A stretch of 27,107 nt of DNA from CBDUQI01 sp965369325. Lineage in GTDB: Bacteria > Pseudomonadota > Gammaproteobacteria > Steroidobacterales > JBCBZW01. The DNA lies in the NCBI GenBank assembly GCA_965369325.1, contig CBDUQI010000064.1, positions 1 to 27,107 of the forward strand, given 5' to 3'. The translations under genes and the position numbers were made by a program. Below are positions 1-7,653 of the stretch, one piece after another. The notes beneath the pieces were generated by a model. The model ran no database searches, was not told the origin of the DNA, and saw only the letters and a program-made list of their open reading frames with translations. Every line of letters begins with the position of its first letter. The first letter of the stretch is position 1.

Positions 1-836
1 GCGGTCGCGAGGATGCGGGTGTCAGCTATGTGATATTCGGTCGCAATACCGCGCAGACAGGGCCGTTCCCGGCGCAGATCGCACTGTCAAGTTTGTTGCC
101 CGAGTTCGGCGGCAACGGTGAGGCAGGCTTTGTCGTCAATGGCATCGATCCAGGTGACGGTGCTGCGGGCCTGGCGCGTGCAGGCGACGTCAATGGTGAT
201 GGCATTGGCGACTTGTTGATCGGCGCACGCGACGCTCAGCCCAATGGGCTTCTTGCCGCTGGCGAGGTCTATGTGATATTCGGTCGCAGCGCATCACCGA
301 CAGGGAATTTCCCGGTGGAGTTCGAGCTCTCCAGCCTGCTTCCGGGCGAGGGCGGTGACGGCACTGATGGCTTTGCGATCATCGCAATAGATGCCGGCGA
401 TGCTGCCGGTGAGGCACGCGCGGCGGCCGGCGATATCAACGGCGACGGCATTGGCGACCTCATTATCGGGGCCAGCGGCGGGCGACCGCAGGACATGTTT
501 GGGGCCGGCGAAGCGTATGTGCTGTTCGGGCGTATCGATTCCGATCAAGATGGTTTGCACGATGGAACAGACAACTGCACCGAAGTCGCGAACCCTGATC
601 AGTTCGACAGTAACGCAGACGGCTTTGGCAACGTCTGCGATGGTGATCTCAACTTCGATTGTGCGGTTGATTTCGGCGATCTTGAAGTGATGAAAAGCGC
701 CTTCTTCACGAGCTTCGGGGATGCCGATCTGGACGGTGACGGCGTGGTGAATTTCCCTGATCTGTTCATCTTGAAACAGGGGATGTTTGTTCCACCCGGG
801 CCTTCTGGCGAGCCCAATCACTGCGTTGGCAGCTAA
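1..836 (+). CDS. FG-GAP repeat protein with TSP3-like and dockerin-like C-terminus (5' partial)
   Basis: The reading frame is open at the left edge (first full codon at base 3), so only the C-terminal part is present; the GTG at base 30 is internal. Three FG-GAP blades are visible, with the motif YVIFGR or YVLFGR recurring at about nt 27, 270 and 516, a spacing of 81-82 codons. Calcium-loop motifs GDVNGDGIGD and GDINGDGIGD lie between them. From about nt 531 there is an Asp-rich thrombospondin type-3-like stretch (DSDQDG, then DNC, then DSNADG). From about nt 640 two dockerin-like EF-hand segments follow (GDLNFDCAVDFGDL and DLDGDGVVNFPDL). FG-GAP blades form beta-propellers, and these modules are typical of secreted or surface calcium-binding proteins. 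The ligand is unknown. A signal peptide, if present, lies outside the window. No cohesin partner is visible. Confidence 0.85.
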   Translation, partial: GREDAGVSYVIFGRNTAQTGPFPAQIALSSLLPEFGGNGEAGFVVNGIDPGDGAAGLARAGDVNGDGIGDLLIGARDAQPNGLLAAGEVYVIFGRSASPTGNFPVEFELSSLLPGEGGDGTDGFAIIAIDAGDAAGEARAAAGDINGDGIGDLIIGASGGRPQDMFGAGEAYVLFGRIDSDQDGLHDGTDNCTEVANPDQFDSNADGFGNVCDGDLNFDCAVDFGDLEVMKSAFFTSFGDADLDGDGVVNFPDLFILKQGMFVPPGPSGEPNHCVGS

Positions 837-930
837 GGCAAGCAAGGAGACTGACCGGGCCGCCGCGTATGAGGATGGCGTCACCGCAGATCCAGCATTG
901 CAGGTATTGACGGACACCAAGAAGGAGGCG

Positions 931-2376
931 ATGAAAACACTACCGACGCTGGCTGGCAAAATCGCACTCGGTCTGCTCCTCCCGCAAATGGCTTTGGCCC
1001 AGTGGACCGACGGGCAGGGAGGGCAGCTGGTGCTTCACGGCGGCTGGTTGTTCGACAGCGTGAGTGACGAACGCCGGCGCAATACGGGCATCGTCATACA
1101 GGACGGCAAGATCGTGCAAGTCGATGCCGATCTCAAGCCACAGGTGTTAAGCGCTGCCGATGTAGTTGAGCTGGCGGACACCGATACGATACTGCCGGGC
1201 ATGATCGACCTGCACGCGCACTACAACCTGGACCTTGTCGACAAAGGTCGGGTGGAAGAAGTCCACTACAACGGCATCGTCTTTCTGGCCAACGGCGTCA
1301 CCTCCACCTGGTCAGCCGGGGAGTACTATCCCGAGCGCGTTATCGCGCAACGCGACCGGATTGACGCCGGGGAGACCATTGGTCCGCGCCTGTTCGCCTC
1401 TGGCCCGTACTTCGGTGCCTTCCGTTGCGAATACAACATCGGACTGGCATCTGACGATTGCATCGGCTGGCCCAACGACATCACAGCGCAGGAAATCCGA
1501 CAGGAAGTGGATGCCTGGGCTGAGCAGGGCGTGGTCAGTATCAAGATCAAGCAGGCGACGCCGGGTGAGATGAAGATACTCATCGAGCAAGCGCACAAGC
1601 ACGGCATGACCACAGCAGCGCATCTGGCGAATTACGACTGGGAATACGATGTCGACTTACGCGATGCCATTCTCATGGGTCTTGACCGTGTAGAGCACCA
1701 ACTTACCCTCGGCAGCGGAGGCGCGGAAAGTGCCGAGATGCCGCAGATGATCGATCTCATGTTGGCGCACGAGGTCTACTACGATGCCAATCTGCAAATG
1801 TACGGTGGTATCAACGAGCGCCGCAAACATGCCGCGGATATGCTGTGGACGAATGAGGCGAAGTACTTCACACCCTACGCACAGACATTGCTGAGCAAGC
1901 GTGGTGAGCCGGCCCCGGAATCTGATGAGCCAGAATTCGCCCAGCGTGTGCTTGAGCTGAAGTCCTTGTTCGACGCCGGCGGCGCGCACCTGTTGATTGT
2001 TGGCACTGATGAGCCCGTCTACACGAATCTTCTACCCGGGTTTGCCTATCACCGCGAATTGCTCGCGATGACGTACGCGGGAATACCGCCCGCAGCCGTG
2101 TTGAAGGCAGCCACCATCAACGGCGCAACCGCGCTGGGCATTGAAGCTCGTGTTGGTTCGATAGAGCCGGGCAAGCTTGCGGATATGTTCGTGGCGCGCG
2201 GCAATCCCCTCGACGACATCAAAGCAGCGCGAGACATCAGATTGGTGGTCAGAGACGGCATCGCATACGACCCAGCGCAGCTGTTGCGTTCAGCAAAGGG
2301 TAAGATAGGCCCGGCCAGCCCGGATGATCACGCCGACTGGGAACTGCAGCTGCGCCCACTGCGCAAAGAACAATAA
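931..2376 (+). CDS. Exported amidohydrolase family protein (imidazolonepropionase-like)
   Basis: A 481-residue metal-dependent hydrolase of the amidohydrolase superfamily. The frame is open further upstream, but ATG 931 is preferred: it follows AAGGAGG (922-928) and begins a signal peptide (residues 1-23, ending MALA before QWTDG), so the protein is probably periplasmic. The usual signatures are present: HAH in MIDLHAHYN (His95, His97), a candidate carbamylated lysine in VSIKIKQ (residue 205 or 207), His231 in AAHLAN, His256 in RVEHQL, and Asp360 in VGTDEP. The C-terminal strand motif GSIEPGKLADMFV is also typical. The substrate cannot be read from sequence; relatives include dipeptidases, organophosphate hydrolases and imidazolonepropionase-like enzymes. 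It lies 94 bp downstream of the FG-GAP gene and converges on an MFS gene. Confidence 0.88.
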   Translation: MKTLPTLAGKIALGLLLPQMALAQWTDGQGGQLVLHGGWLFDSVSDERRRNTGIVIQDGKIVQVDADLKPQVLSAADVVELADTDTILPGMIDLHAHYNLDLVDKGRVEEVHYNGIVFLANGVTSTWSAGEYYPERVIAQRDRIDAGETIGPRLFASGPYFGAFRCEYNIGLASDDCIGWPNDITAQEIRQEVDAWAEQGVVSIKIKQATPGEMKILIEQAHKHGMTTAAHLANYDWEYDVDLRDAILMGLDRVEHQLTLGSGGAESAEMPQMIDLMLAHEVYYDANLQMYGGINERRKHAADMLWTNEAKYFTPYAQTLLSKRGEPAPESDEPEFAQRVLELKSLFDAGGAHLLIVGTDEPVYTNLLPGFAYHRELLAMTYAGIPPAAVLKAATINGATALGIEARVGSIEPGKLADMFVARGNPLDDIKAARDIRLVVRDGIAYDPAQLLRSAKGKIGPASPDDHADWELQLRPLRKEQ

Positions 2377-2419
2377 CCCACCGCAACCTTGCCGGTGACT
2401 AACGCCGTAGCGATGTTTG

Positions 2420-3571
2420 CTAGGTAGACTCTCTTCGACGAAGCGATGTGGCGCCAAGCGCGAGGAAAATCAAAACGCCTACCAGCACGTAAACAACAAT
2501 CGCGCTGATCACCACCGCCGGGTAACCCCCGCGCCCCACCAGCCACGCCGCGAACGCCGGCCCCAGCGCACTGCCGGCATTGGTCACGAAGCCCCCGGCA
2601 ACCACCACGCTGCCGGCCGGATCGAGCCTGGCCTCGGCGGCCTGGAAGTAGGGGATGCCAAACGCCCAAGCGATACTGAGTAGTGTCATGGCAATCCAGT
2701 AAGCCAGATGCCCAGTGGTGGGGATCAGCAGTATCGTCAGCGCGGTGATCGAGCCGGCGAGGGAGATGGCGATTGGCAGACGCAGGCCCAGCCGGTCGCC
2801 CAGCAACACCACCGCCATGCCGGCAGGGATGCCAATGATGGAGACGACACCAAGGACGGTGCCGACTTGTTCTGTGTCCAGACCGGTGCTGAGGCCGATC
2901 CGCTCTGCGTACGTGTAGTGCATCAGGTTGGCGCCCTCGGACATACCGAACGCGATCAGCACCATCAGCGCGGCCGGCTGCAGCAGTGAGTCAAGTTCTA
3001 CCGTATCGGTTTCGACCGCGTGCTCGCCAGCGGCAATGTTGCCCGCCAACGGGACGACCATCAGCGCCGTCAGTGCCAACCCGATGAACAGGCCTTCAGC
3101 GCCAATCGACGGCAACATGATTGGCAATGTGTACAAAGCCAGACCACTGATCGCGAACTGCAGCACGACGGACCACGCGAAACCCAGTTCCGGGTGCTCC
3201 ATGCGGGCGAAGGTGGCCATCACCGCCGCGTACACGCAGGCGGCCAGGATGCCTGAGATCAGGCGCAGTACCAGCAGTGCTTCGAACGGGATGACGTTAA
3301 TCAGTGCCGCGAGCAGGTCGAATGCCGCCAGCAGCACCAGGCACACTACCGCAATCCGTCGCAGGTTCACCCGGTGCACCCGAAGGGCGACGGTGATTGC
3401 CGCCAGTGCGCCACCGGTGGTGCCTGCAGCCACCATGTATCCCGCCTGCGACTCGCTGAGCCCGGCGTAGTCGATCACCGCCCCAACCAGGCTTGGCAGG
3501 ATCAGCAGCGGCATCAGGGCCAGCGATCCGATGATGCACAAGGCCACTGTCTGGAAGCTTATTCGGGCCAC
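2420..3571 (-). CDS. MFS transporter
   Basis: A 383-residue hydrophobic protein with about twelve predicted membrane segments in two halves, joined by a short charged loop (around AAGEHAVETDTVELD). The pattern fits the major facilitator superfamily. The N-terminal helix begins almost at once (TVALCIIGSLALMPLLIL). The start is GTG 3571; an AAGGA-like site lies about 11 bases upstream, longer than ideal. The C-terminus is short and basic (SLRRREST). It is transcribed divergently from aguB across a 93-bp gap, which could hold both promoters, and it converges on the amidohydrolase gene. Substrate is unknown. Proximity to aguAB raises the possibility of amine or amino-acid transport, but this is inference only. 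Confidence 0.85.
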   Translation of the reverse strand: MARISFQTVALCIIGSLALMPLLILPSLVGAVIDYAGLSESQAGYMVAAGTTGGALAAITVALRVHRVNLRRIAVVCLVLLAAFDLLAALINVIPFEALLVLRLISGILAACVYAAVMATFARMEHPELGFAWSVVLQFAISGLALYTLPIMLPSIGAEGLFIGLALTALMVVPLAGNIAAGEHAVETDTVELDSLLQPAALMVLIAFGMSEGANLMHYTYAERIGLSTGLDTEQVGTVLGVVSIIGIPAGMAVVLLGDRLGLRLPIAISLAGSITALTILLIPTTGHLAYWIAMTLLSIAWAFGIPYFQAAEARLDPAGSVVVAGGFVTNAGSALGPAFAAWLVGRGGYPAVVISAIVVYVLVGVLIFLALGATSLRRREST

Positions 3572-3664
3572 TCGGGGATATTCCTTTTATTACACACGTG
3601 GTGCTTGGTTTCCGGCCATCATACCTCGCATAATGAGTGGACTATTGAATGGCAGGAGAATGGC

Positions 3665-4564
3665 ATGCGCCAGGTAACGTTCGCCGCAACCCAGATGGCC
3701 TGTGACTGGGATCGGCCGGGGAATATCCATCGGGCAGAAGCACAAGTGCGCGCGGCGGCGGCACAGGGCGCCCAGGTGATTCTGCTGCAGGAACTGTTCG
3801 AAACGCCGTACTTCTGTAAAGACCAGGACGCGACGTATTTTGATCTTGCACAGCCGGTAGAAGGCAACCCGCTGCTGGCACACTTTCAGCAACTCGCGGC
3901 AGAGCTTCAAGTGGTGCTGCCGATCAGTTTTTTCGAGCGGGCCAACACCAACTACTTTAACTCGCTGACCGTCTTCGACGCCGATGGTCGGGATCTGGGC
4001 ATGTACCGCAAGTCGCATATTCCTGACGGGCCCGGTTATCAGGAGAAGTACTACTTCAGTCCGGGCGATACCGGATTTCGCGTGTGGGATACTCGCTACG
4101 CGCGCATTGGTGCGGCCATCTGCTGGGACCAGTGGTTCCCGGAAGCCGCGCGCGCCATGGTGCTCGGTGGTGCCGAAGTGTTGCTGTATCCGACGGCGAT
4201 TGGTTCGGAACCTGAATTCCCGCAGATCGATTCCAGCGGGCATTGGCAACGGACCATGCAGGGCCACGCCGCCGCGAACTGCGTGCCAGTGATTGCCTCC
4301 AACCGTATCGGTACCGAGCAGGGCAAGATCTGTGAACTGACGTTTTACGGCAGTTCGTTCATTGCCGATGCCAGCGGCGCGAAAGTGGCGGAAGCAGATC
4401 GCGAAACGCAGGCGGTGATTACGGCGGCGTTCGATCTTGATCAACTGCGTGAAGAACGCGTCGCCTGGGGACTGTTCCGCGATCGACGCCCGCAGCTTTA
4501 CGGGCCGTTGCTCAGTCTGGACGGCAATCCGCGCGGGCACGAAATCACGGGCTCACGCACATGA
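3665..4564 (+). CDS. aguB: N-carbamoylputrescine amidase (nitrilase superfamily)
   Basis: A 299-residue carbon-nitrogen hydrolase that converts N-carbamoylputrescine to putrescine, CO2 and ammonia, the second step of the agmatine deiminase route. The Glu-Lys-Cys triad of the nitrilase fold is visible: Glu43 in LLQELFETPYF, Lys116 in YRKSHIP, and Cys153 in GAAICWDQWFPE. ATG 3665 is chosen because AGGAG (3654-3658) lies six bases upstream and the protein then starts directly with the first strand (MRQVTFAATQM). An upstream open stretch overlaps the divergent MFS gene and is not coding. The length matches known AguB proteins. The stop overlaps the aguA start by 4 nt (ATGA), and the pairing with aguA makes the specific assignment strong. 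Confidence 0.95.
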   Translation: MRQVTFAATQMACDWDRPGNIHRAEAQVRAAAAQGAQVILLQELFETPYFCKDQDATYFDLAQPVEGNPLLAHFQQLAAELQVVLPISFFERANTNYFNSLTVFDADGRDLGMYRKSHIPDGPGYQEKYYFSPGDTGFRVWDTRYARIGAAICWDQWFPEAARAMVLGGAEVLLYPTAIGSEPEFPQIDSSGHWQRTMQGHAAANCVPVIASNRIGTEQGKICELTFYGSSFIADASGAKVAEADRETQAVITAAFDLDQLREERVAWGLFRDRRPQLYGPLLSLDGNPRGHEITGSRT

Positions 4565-5592
4565 GCCATGTATGCGAGCTGCCGACGGCGGCAGGCGCAG
4601 GATTCTGGATGCCGCCCGAGTGGGCACCGCACGAACGCTGCTGGATGGCCTGGCCATGCCGACCGGAAGTGTGGGGTGATGTGCTGGCCGAAGTGCGGGT
4701 GAATTATGCACAGGTGGCAAACGCGATTGCTGCGTTCGAGCCGGTGTACATGCTGACACCGCCTGAGCACATGGCGCATGCACGCGTGTTGTGCCGCGAT
4801 GCCGTATCGCTGGTGTGCGCACAGCTGGATGATTCTTGGATGCGCGACATCGGGCCCAACTTCCTGGTCGATGGCAAAGGCGGGCTGGCCGCCTCGATTT
4901 TTCATTTCAACGCGTGGGGCGGCAAATACGAAGTGTTTCGCAACGACGCGGCGCTGGGCCACCGTCTGGCGGAGTATCTGGGCATTCGCGCATTCTCCAG
5001 CCCGCTGTACATGGAGGGCGGCGGCATCAACGTGGATGGCGAAGGTACAGTGCTGACCAGTGAGCAATGCGTGTTGCACGAGAACCGCAACCCGGGCTTA
5101 AGCAAAGCCGGTGCCGAAGCGGCCTTTTCTGACGCGCTGGGCATCAGCAAGACCTTGTGGGCAAAGGGCGACCCGTGGGACGTCGAAACCGATGGGCATA
5201 TCGATGGCATTGCCTGCTTTGTACGTCCTGGCGTGGTGTTGGTGGAGGTGTGCCCAAACCCGAATACTGAACGCTATGATGCGATGCAGGCAAATCTGGA
5301 AGCGCTGCAGGGTGGCACCGATGCGAAGGGGCGCACGCTTGAGGTGTTGACCATCGAAGAGGCGTACGAGGCGGAACCCCGAGGCGATATTTTCGCCAGC
5401 TCCTACATCAACTTCTACATCGCTAACGATGCGGTTGTGATGCCGGGCTTTGGCATTGAACGCGACGCGCAGGCGCGCGAGACGGTGCAGGCGTTGTTCC
5501 CGGAGCGCGAGATTGTGCAGGTGGATATTAACCACATCGCTTGCGGCGGCGGTGGTATCCACTGCATTACCCAACAACAGCCGCGCGTGTAA
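4561..5592 (+). CDS. aguA: Agmatine deiminase
   Basis: A 343-residue member of the peptidylarginine deiminase-like family that hydrolyses agmatine to N-carbamoylputrescine and ammonia. Family signatures are all present: an N-terminal WMPPEWAPHERCWMAWP block, SWMRDIGPNF (about residues 92-101), MEGGGINVDGEGT, ETDGHIDGIACF, and the catalytic cysteine in GGGGIHCITQQQPR (Cys335), at the expected near-C-terminal position. ATG 4561 overlaps the aguB stop by 4 nt, so the two are probably translationally coupled. Together AguA and AguB form a cytoplasmic route from arginine-derived agmatine to putrescine, either for polyamine supply or agmatine use. No dedicated AguR-type regulator is seen nearby. 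Confidence 0.96.
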   Translation: MSHVCELPTAAGAGFWMPPEWAPHERCWMAWPCRPEVWGDVLAEVRVNYAQVANAIAAFEPVYMLTPPEHMAHARVLCRDAVSLVCAQLDDSWMRDIGPNFLVDGKGGLAASIFHFNAWGGKYEVFRNDAALGHRLAEYLGIRAFSSPLYMEGGGINVDGEGTVLTSEQCVLHENRNPGLSKAGAEAAFSDALGISKTLWAKGDPWDVETDGHIDGIACFVRPGVVLVEVCPNPNTERYDAMQANLEALQGGTDAKGRTLEVLTIEEAYEAEPRGDIFASSYINFYIANDAVVMPGFGIERDAQARETVQALFPEREIVQVDINHIACGGGGIHCITQQQPRV

Positions 5593-5604
5593 GGCGCGGT
5601 CGCA

Positions 5605-6018
5605 GTGGTTGTGGATAGGACGCCTATTTACGGCGAGTGTTTTTGCGGTGATATTAGTTACCGCATTGATGGCCCGCTGCTGGACGCGCGCTCATGTCAC
5701 TGCTCACGTTGTCGCAAAGCCTTCAGCTCGGCGGCCTCTGCCTATGCGCTGGTGGCACCAGACACCTTTCACTGGACTGCCGGTGAGCAGCTCCTAAGCC
5801 GATACGAAAGCCAGCAGGGCTTCGGCCTGGCCTTCTGCAGCCGATGTGGTTCAACCCTTTGTGGCATCTTCAAGGGCGCGGTGCATGGGGTCACGCTCGG
5901 GTGTATCAACGGCGATCCACACCTGCAGATCAGCCGTCACATCCACGTGGCTTCCAAAGCCGAATGGGATGTTGTACCAGAAGGTGTGTGCCAGTATCCG
6001 GGTGGGGTTGAAGACTAG
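5605..6018 (+). CDS. GFA-domain (CENP-V/GFA fold) zinc protein
   Basis: A 137-residue protein with the cysteine pattern of the glutathione-dependent formaldehyde-activating enzyme (GFA) family: ECFCG (Cys12, Cys14), CHCSRC (Cys31, Cys33, Cys36) and FCSRCGS (Cys78, Cys81). In this fold these bind two zinc ions. The length fits a single-domain member. The start is uncertain between GTG 5605 and GTG 5611; neither has a clear Shine-Dalgarno site. It begins 12 bp after the aguA stop on the same strand, so it is probably co-transcribed with aguBA. Most family members have no proven formaldehyde activity, so a specific enzymatic role should not be assumed. Nothing else on this strand follows for about 10 kb. 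Confidence 0.85.
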   Translation: MVVDRTPIYGECFCGDISYRIDGPLLDARSCHCSRCRKAFSSAASAYALVAPDTFHWTAGEQLLSRYESQQGFGLAFCSRCGSTLCGIFKGAVHGVTLGCINGDPHLQISRHIHVASKAEWDVVPEGVCQYPGGVED

Positions 6019-6430
6019 CCGTTGGTTGAAAAAGTCTCGGCCGGCACAATCCAATGCTCGATGAGACTCAAAATGCTCAATTACTATATGTAAACCTCGT
6101 ATTTGCGCCGGTGCTTCGTTGACGTGCCCGCTGTATAAATGAATCGCGCTGTGGGACTTGCCTCCAAATTGCAATTCGCATGAGCTGGCTAGTATGTTCC
6201 AGGTTTCTACTATCGCCATGCAGTACCGGATTAAGAACCTGCGAAACGGTGCAAATTGAATATGCCTTCTGAGAATGGCATTAGGCTCTGAACCCCGTGA
6301 CCACAGGCTCGGAGCGCTTCGCAGAGCAAAATAAAGTCCAGGAACCCAACAGCCAATTTGAGAGGATGTTGATGCTCAACGGCGACGAAGCGTCGTCGCA
6401 ACGCGCCGTTCGTTGTTAGGTCTGCGTTGC
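6019..6430. other. Gene-free interval with hairpin and attC-like ends
   Basis: This stretch of 412 bases lies between the convergent GFA and MFS genes. It looks more AT-rich than its neighbours and I find no convincing gene in it. Antisense open frames across it have no recognisable motif and appear fortuitous. Its right part (6344-6421) contains a strong hairpin and is bounded by ACCCAAC and GTTAGGT. It could be an old insertion scar, a degraded gene, or a plain intergenic terminator region. Confidence 0.6.
6378..6410. repeat. Nested inverted repeat (hairpin) downstream of the MFS gene
   Basis: GCGACGA (6382-6388) and TCGTCGC (6393-6399) form a perfect 7-bp stem around the loop AGCG. An alternative outer pair, AACGGCG (6378-6384) with CGCCGTT (6404-6410), shares bases with it, so two folds compete. 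On the - strand this follows the MFS stop by about 20 bases, so it may end the long minus-strand run. No T-tract follows, so intrinsic termination is uncertain. Confidence 0.6.
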
Positions 6431-7636
6431 TTATGGACGCAGAAACCACCCGAGCATCAGCGTTGCCAGCGTGGTCAGCGCTGCCGCCGTGGCGAACGCC
6501 GTTGACGCACCGTGGAGCTGCCACAACAGACCGAGCGCGATGCCGCCCGGCAGCGCCATCAGCCCGCTTAGCATGTGGTAGAGCCCGATGACCGTACCGC
6601 GTTGATGAGCAGGCGCGCGATCGCCAAGCAATGCAATTTCGGCGGGCTCACTCCAGGCGGTTGCGCAGAAGTAGCCCAGAAACAGCAGCCACACCGACCA
6701 GCCGCCTGATTGCCATAGCGCGAGCAGGCTGAGCAGGCCGATCCGTGCTAACCAGCCACTGACGACCAGTGGGAGACGTCCCCAGCGATCGGAGAGTTCG
6801 CCGCTCAGCCCGGCGATCAGCGCACGTGCGGCGTGGCCTGCGGCCCAGATCAACCCGACCTGGACGACCGAGATGCCGTTCGCCATCGCCCACAACACCA
6901 GCAGCGCATCCGGCAGCGTGGCCAGCGCCAGCAGTGCGCTGGCCAGCAACAGCCCACGGGCGTCCCTTGCCAGTGCGCGCCAGGCCACCAGATCGAGCGT
7001 GCTGCCTTCAGCGTGTGTCGTGCTGTCGTCTGCTGCCTCCGCTGCGCTTGCGGCCGCAACTTCGTGCGCGACTTTTTCATCGCGGGCTTTAAGGCCGAAG
7101 CTGATCAGCAGCATCAGTGCGAGGCCGGGAATAGCCGAGATGAAAAACAAATCGCGCACCCCCAGCCCGTACGCCAGCAACAAAGAGCCGATAAGCGGTC
7201 CGAGCATGGCGCCGGTGTGATCCATCGCACGGTGAAAGCCAAACGCACGTCCGCGTATTGCCTGCGGCACGCTGGCCGCTAGCAGTGCATCGCGCGGTGT
7301 GCTGCGCAGACCCTTGCCAATACGATCGGCAAAGCGAAGCACCACCACCATGGGCCAACTGGTGGCCAAACCGATCAGTGGTCGCACCGTATTGGAAAGG
7401 CCGTAGCCGCTCAGAATCATCGGCTTGATGCGCCAGCCCCGGTCAGTTAGCCGCCCGGCCAGCAGTTTGAGCATGGCGGCTGTCGCCAGCGCGAGGCCTT
7501 CTATAAAACCGACCACCGCAGGTCCCGCGCCGAGCGCAACGGTGAGAAACACGGGCATGTAGGGCGCCAGCATCTCGCCCGCGATGTCGTTCAGCAGGGA
7601 GATAATCCCAAGCAGAATCACGGTGCGTGGCAGCAC
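6431..7636 (-). CDS. MFS transporter at the end of the ubi gene run
   Basis: A membrane protein of about 401 residues with roughly twelve hydrophobic segments and MFS signatures. These include DRIGKGLRSTPRDALLA after the fourth helix and the repeated GELSDRWGRLPL at the start of the C-terminal half. A variable cytoplasmic loop (around EVAAASAAEAADDSTTHAEG) divides the halves. The GKGLRSTPRDALLA motif is seen in a set of uncharacterised bacterial MFS proteins. The start is uncertain: GTG 7636 (18 bases after the ubiB stop) is preferred, GTG 7621 is possible, and a TTG at 7744 would add a non-hydrophobic tail lying inside ubiB. None has a strong ribosome site. The substrate is unknown. Confidence 0.82.
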   Translation of the reverse strand: MLPRTVILLGIISLLNDIAGEMLAPYMPVFLTVALGAGPAVVGFIEGLALATAAMLKLLAGRLTDRGWRIKPMILSGYGLSNTVRPLIGLATSWPMVVVLRFADRIGKGLRSTPRDALLAASVPQAIRGRAFGFHRAMDHTGAMLGPLIGSLLLAYGLGVRDLFFISAIPGLALMLLISFGLKARDEKVAHEVAAASAAEAADDSTTHAEGSTLDLVAWRALARDARGLLLASALLALATLPDALLVLWAMANGISVVQVGLIWAAGHAARALIAGLSGELSDRWGRLPLVVSGWLARIGLLSLLALWQSGGWSVWLLFLGYFCATAWSEPAEIALLGDRAPAHQRGTVIGLYHMLSGLMALPGGIALGLLWQLHGASTAFATAAALTTLATLMLGWFLRP

Positions 7637-7653
7637 CGGTGAGGTGGGTTGCG

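Noticed and set aside
294..959. Long minus-strand open frame opposite the FG-GAP gene
   Set aside because: It is antisense to a well-supported repeat protein, has no domain-like pattern, and arises from GC-rich codon bias.
2379..2397. CACCG/CGGTG inverted repeat between convergent genes as a terminator
   Set aside because: The stem is only 5 bp with a bulged inner part and has no T-tract on either strand.
5851..6219. Minus-strand open frame of 122 codons across the end of the GFA gene
   Set aside because: Most of it is antisense to the GFA coding sequence, and the rest shows no motif or ribosome site.
6231..6524. Minus-strand open frame of 97 codons in the gene-free gap
   Set aside because: It overlaps the MFS C-terminus in another frame and has no recognisable family pattern. 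It remains a weak candidate for a decayed gene.
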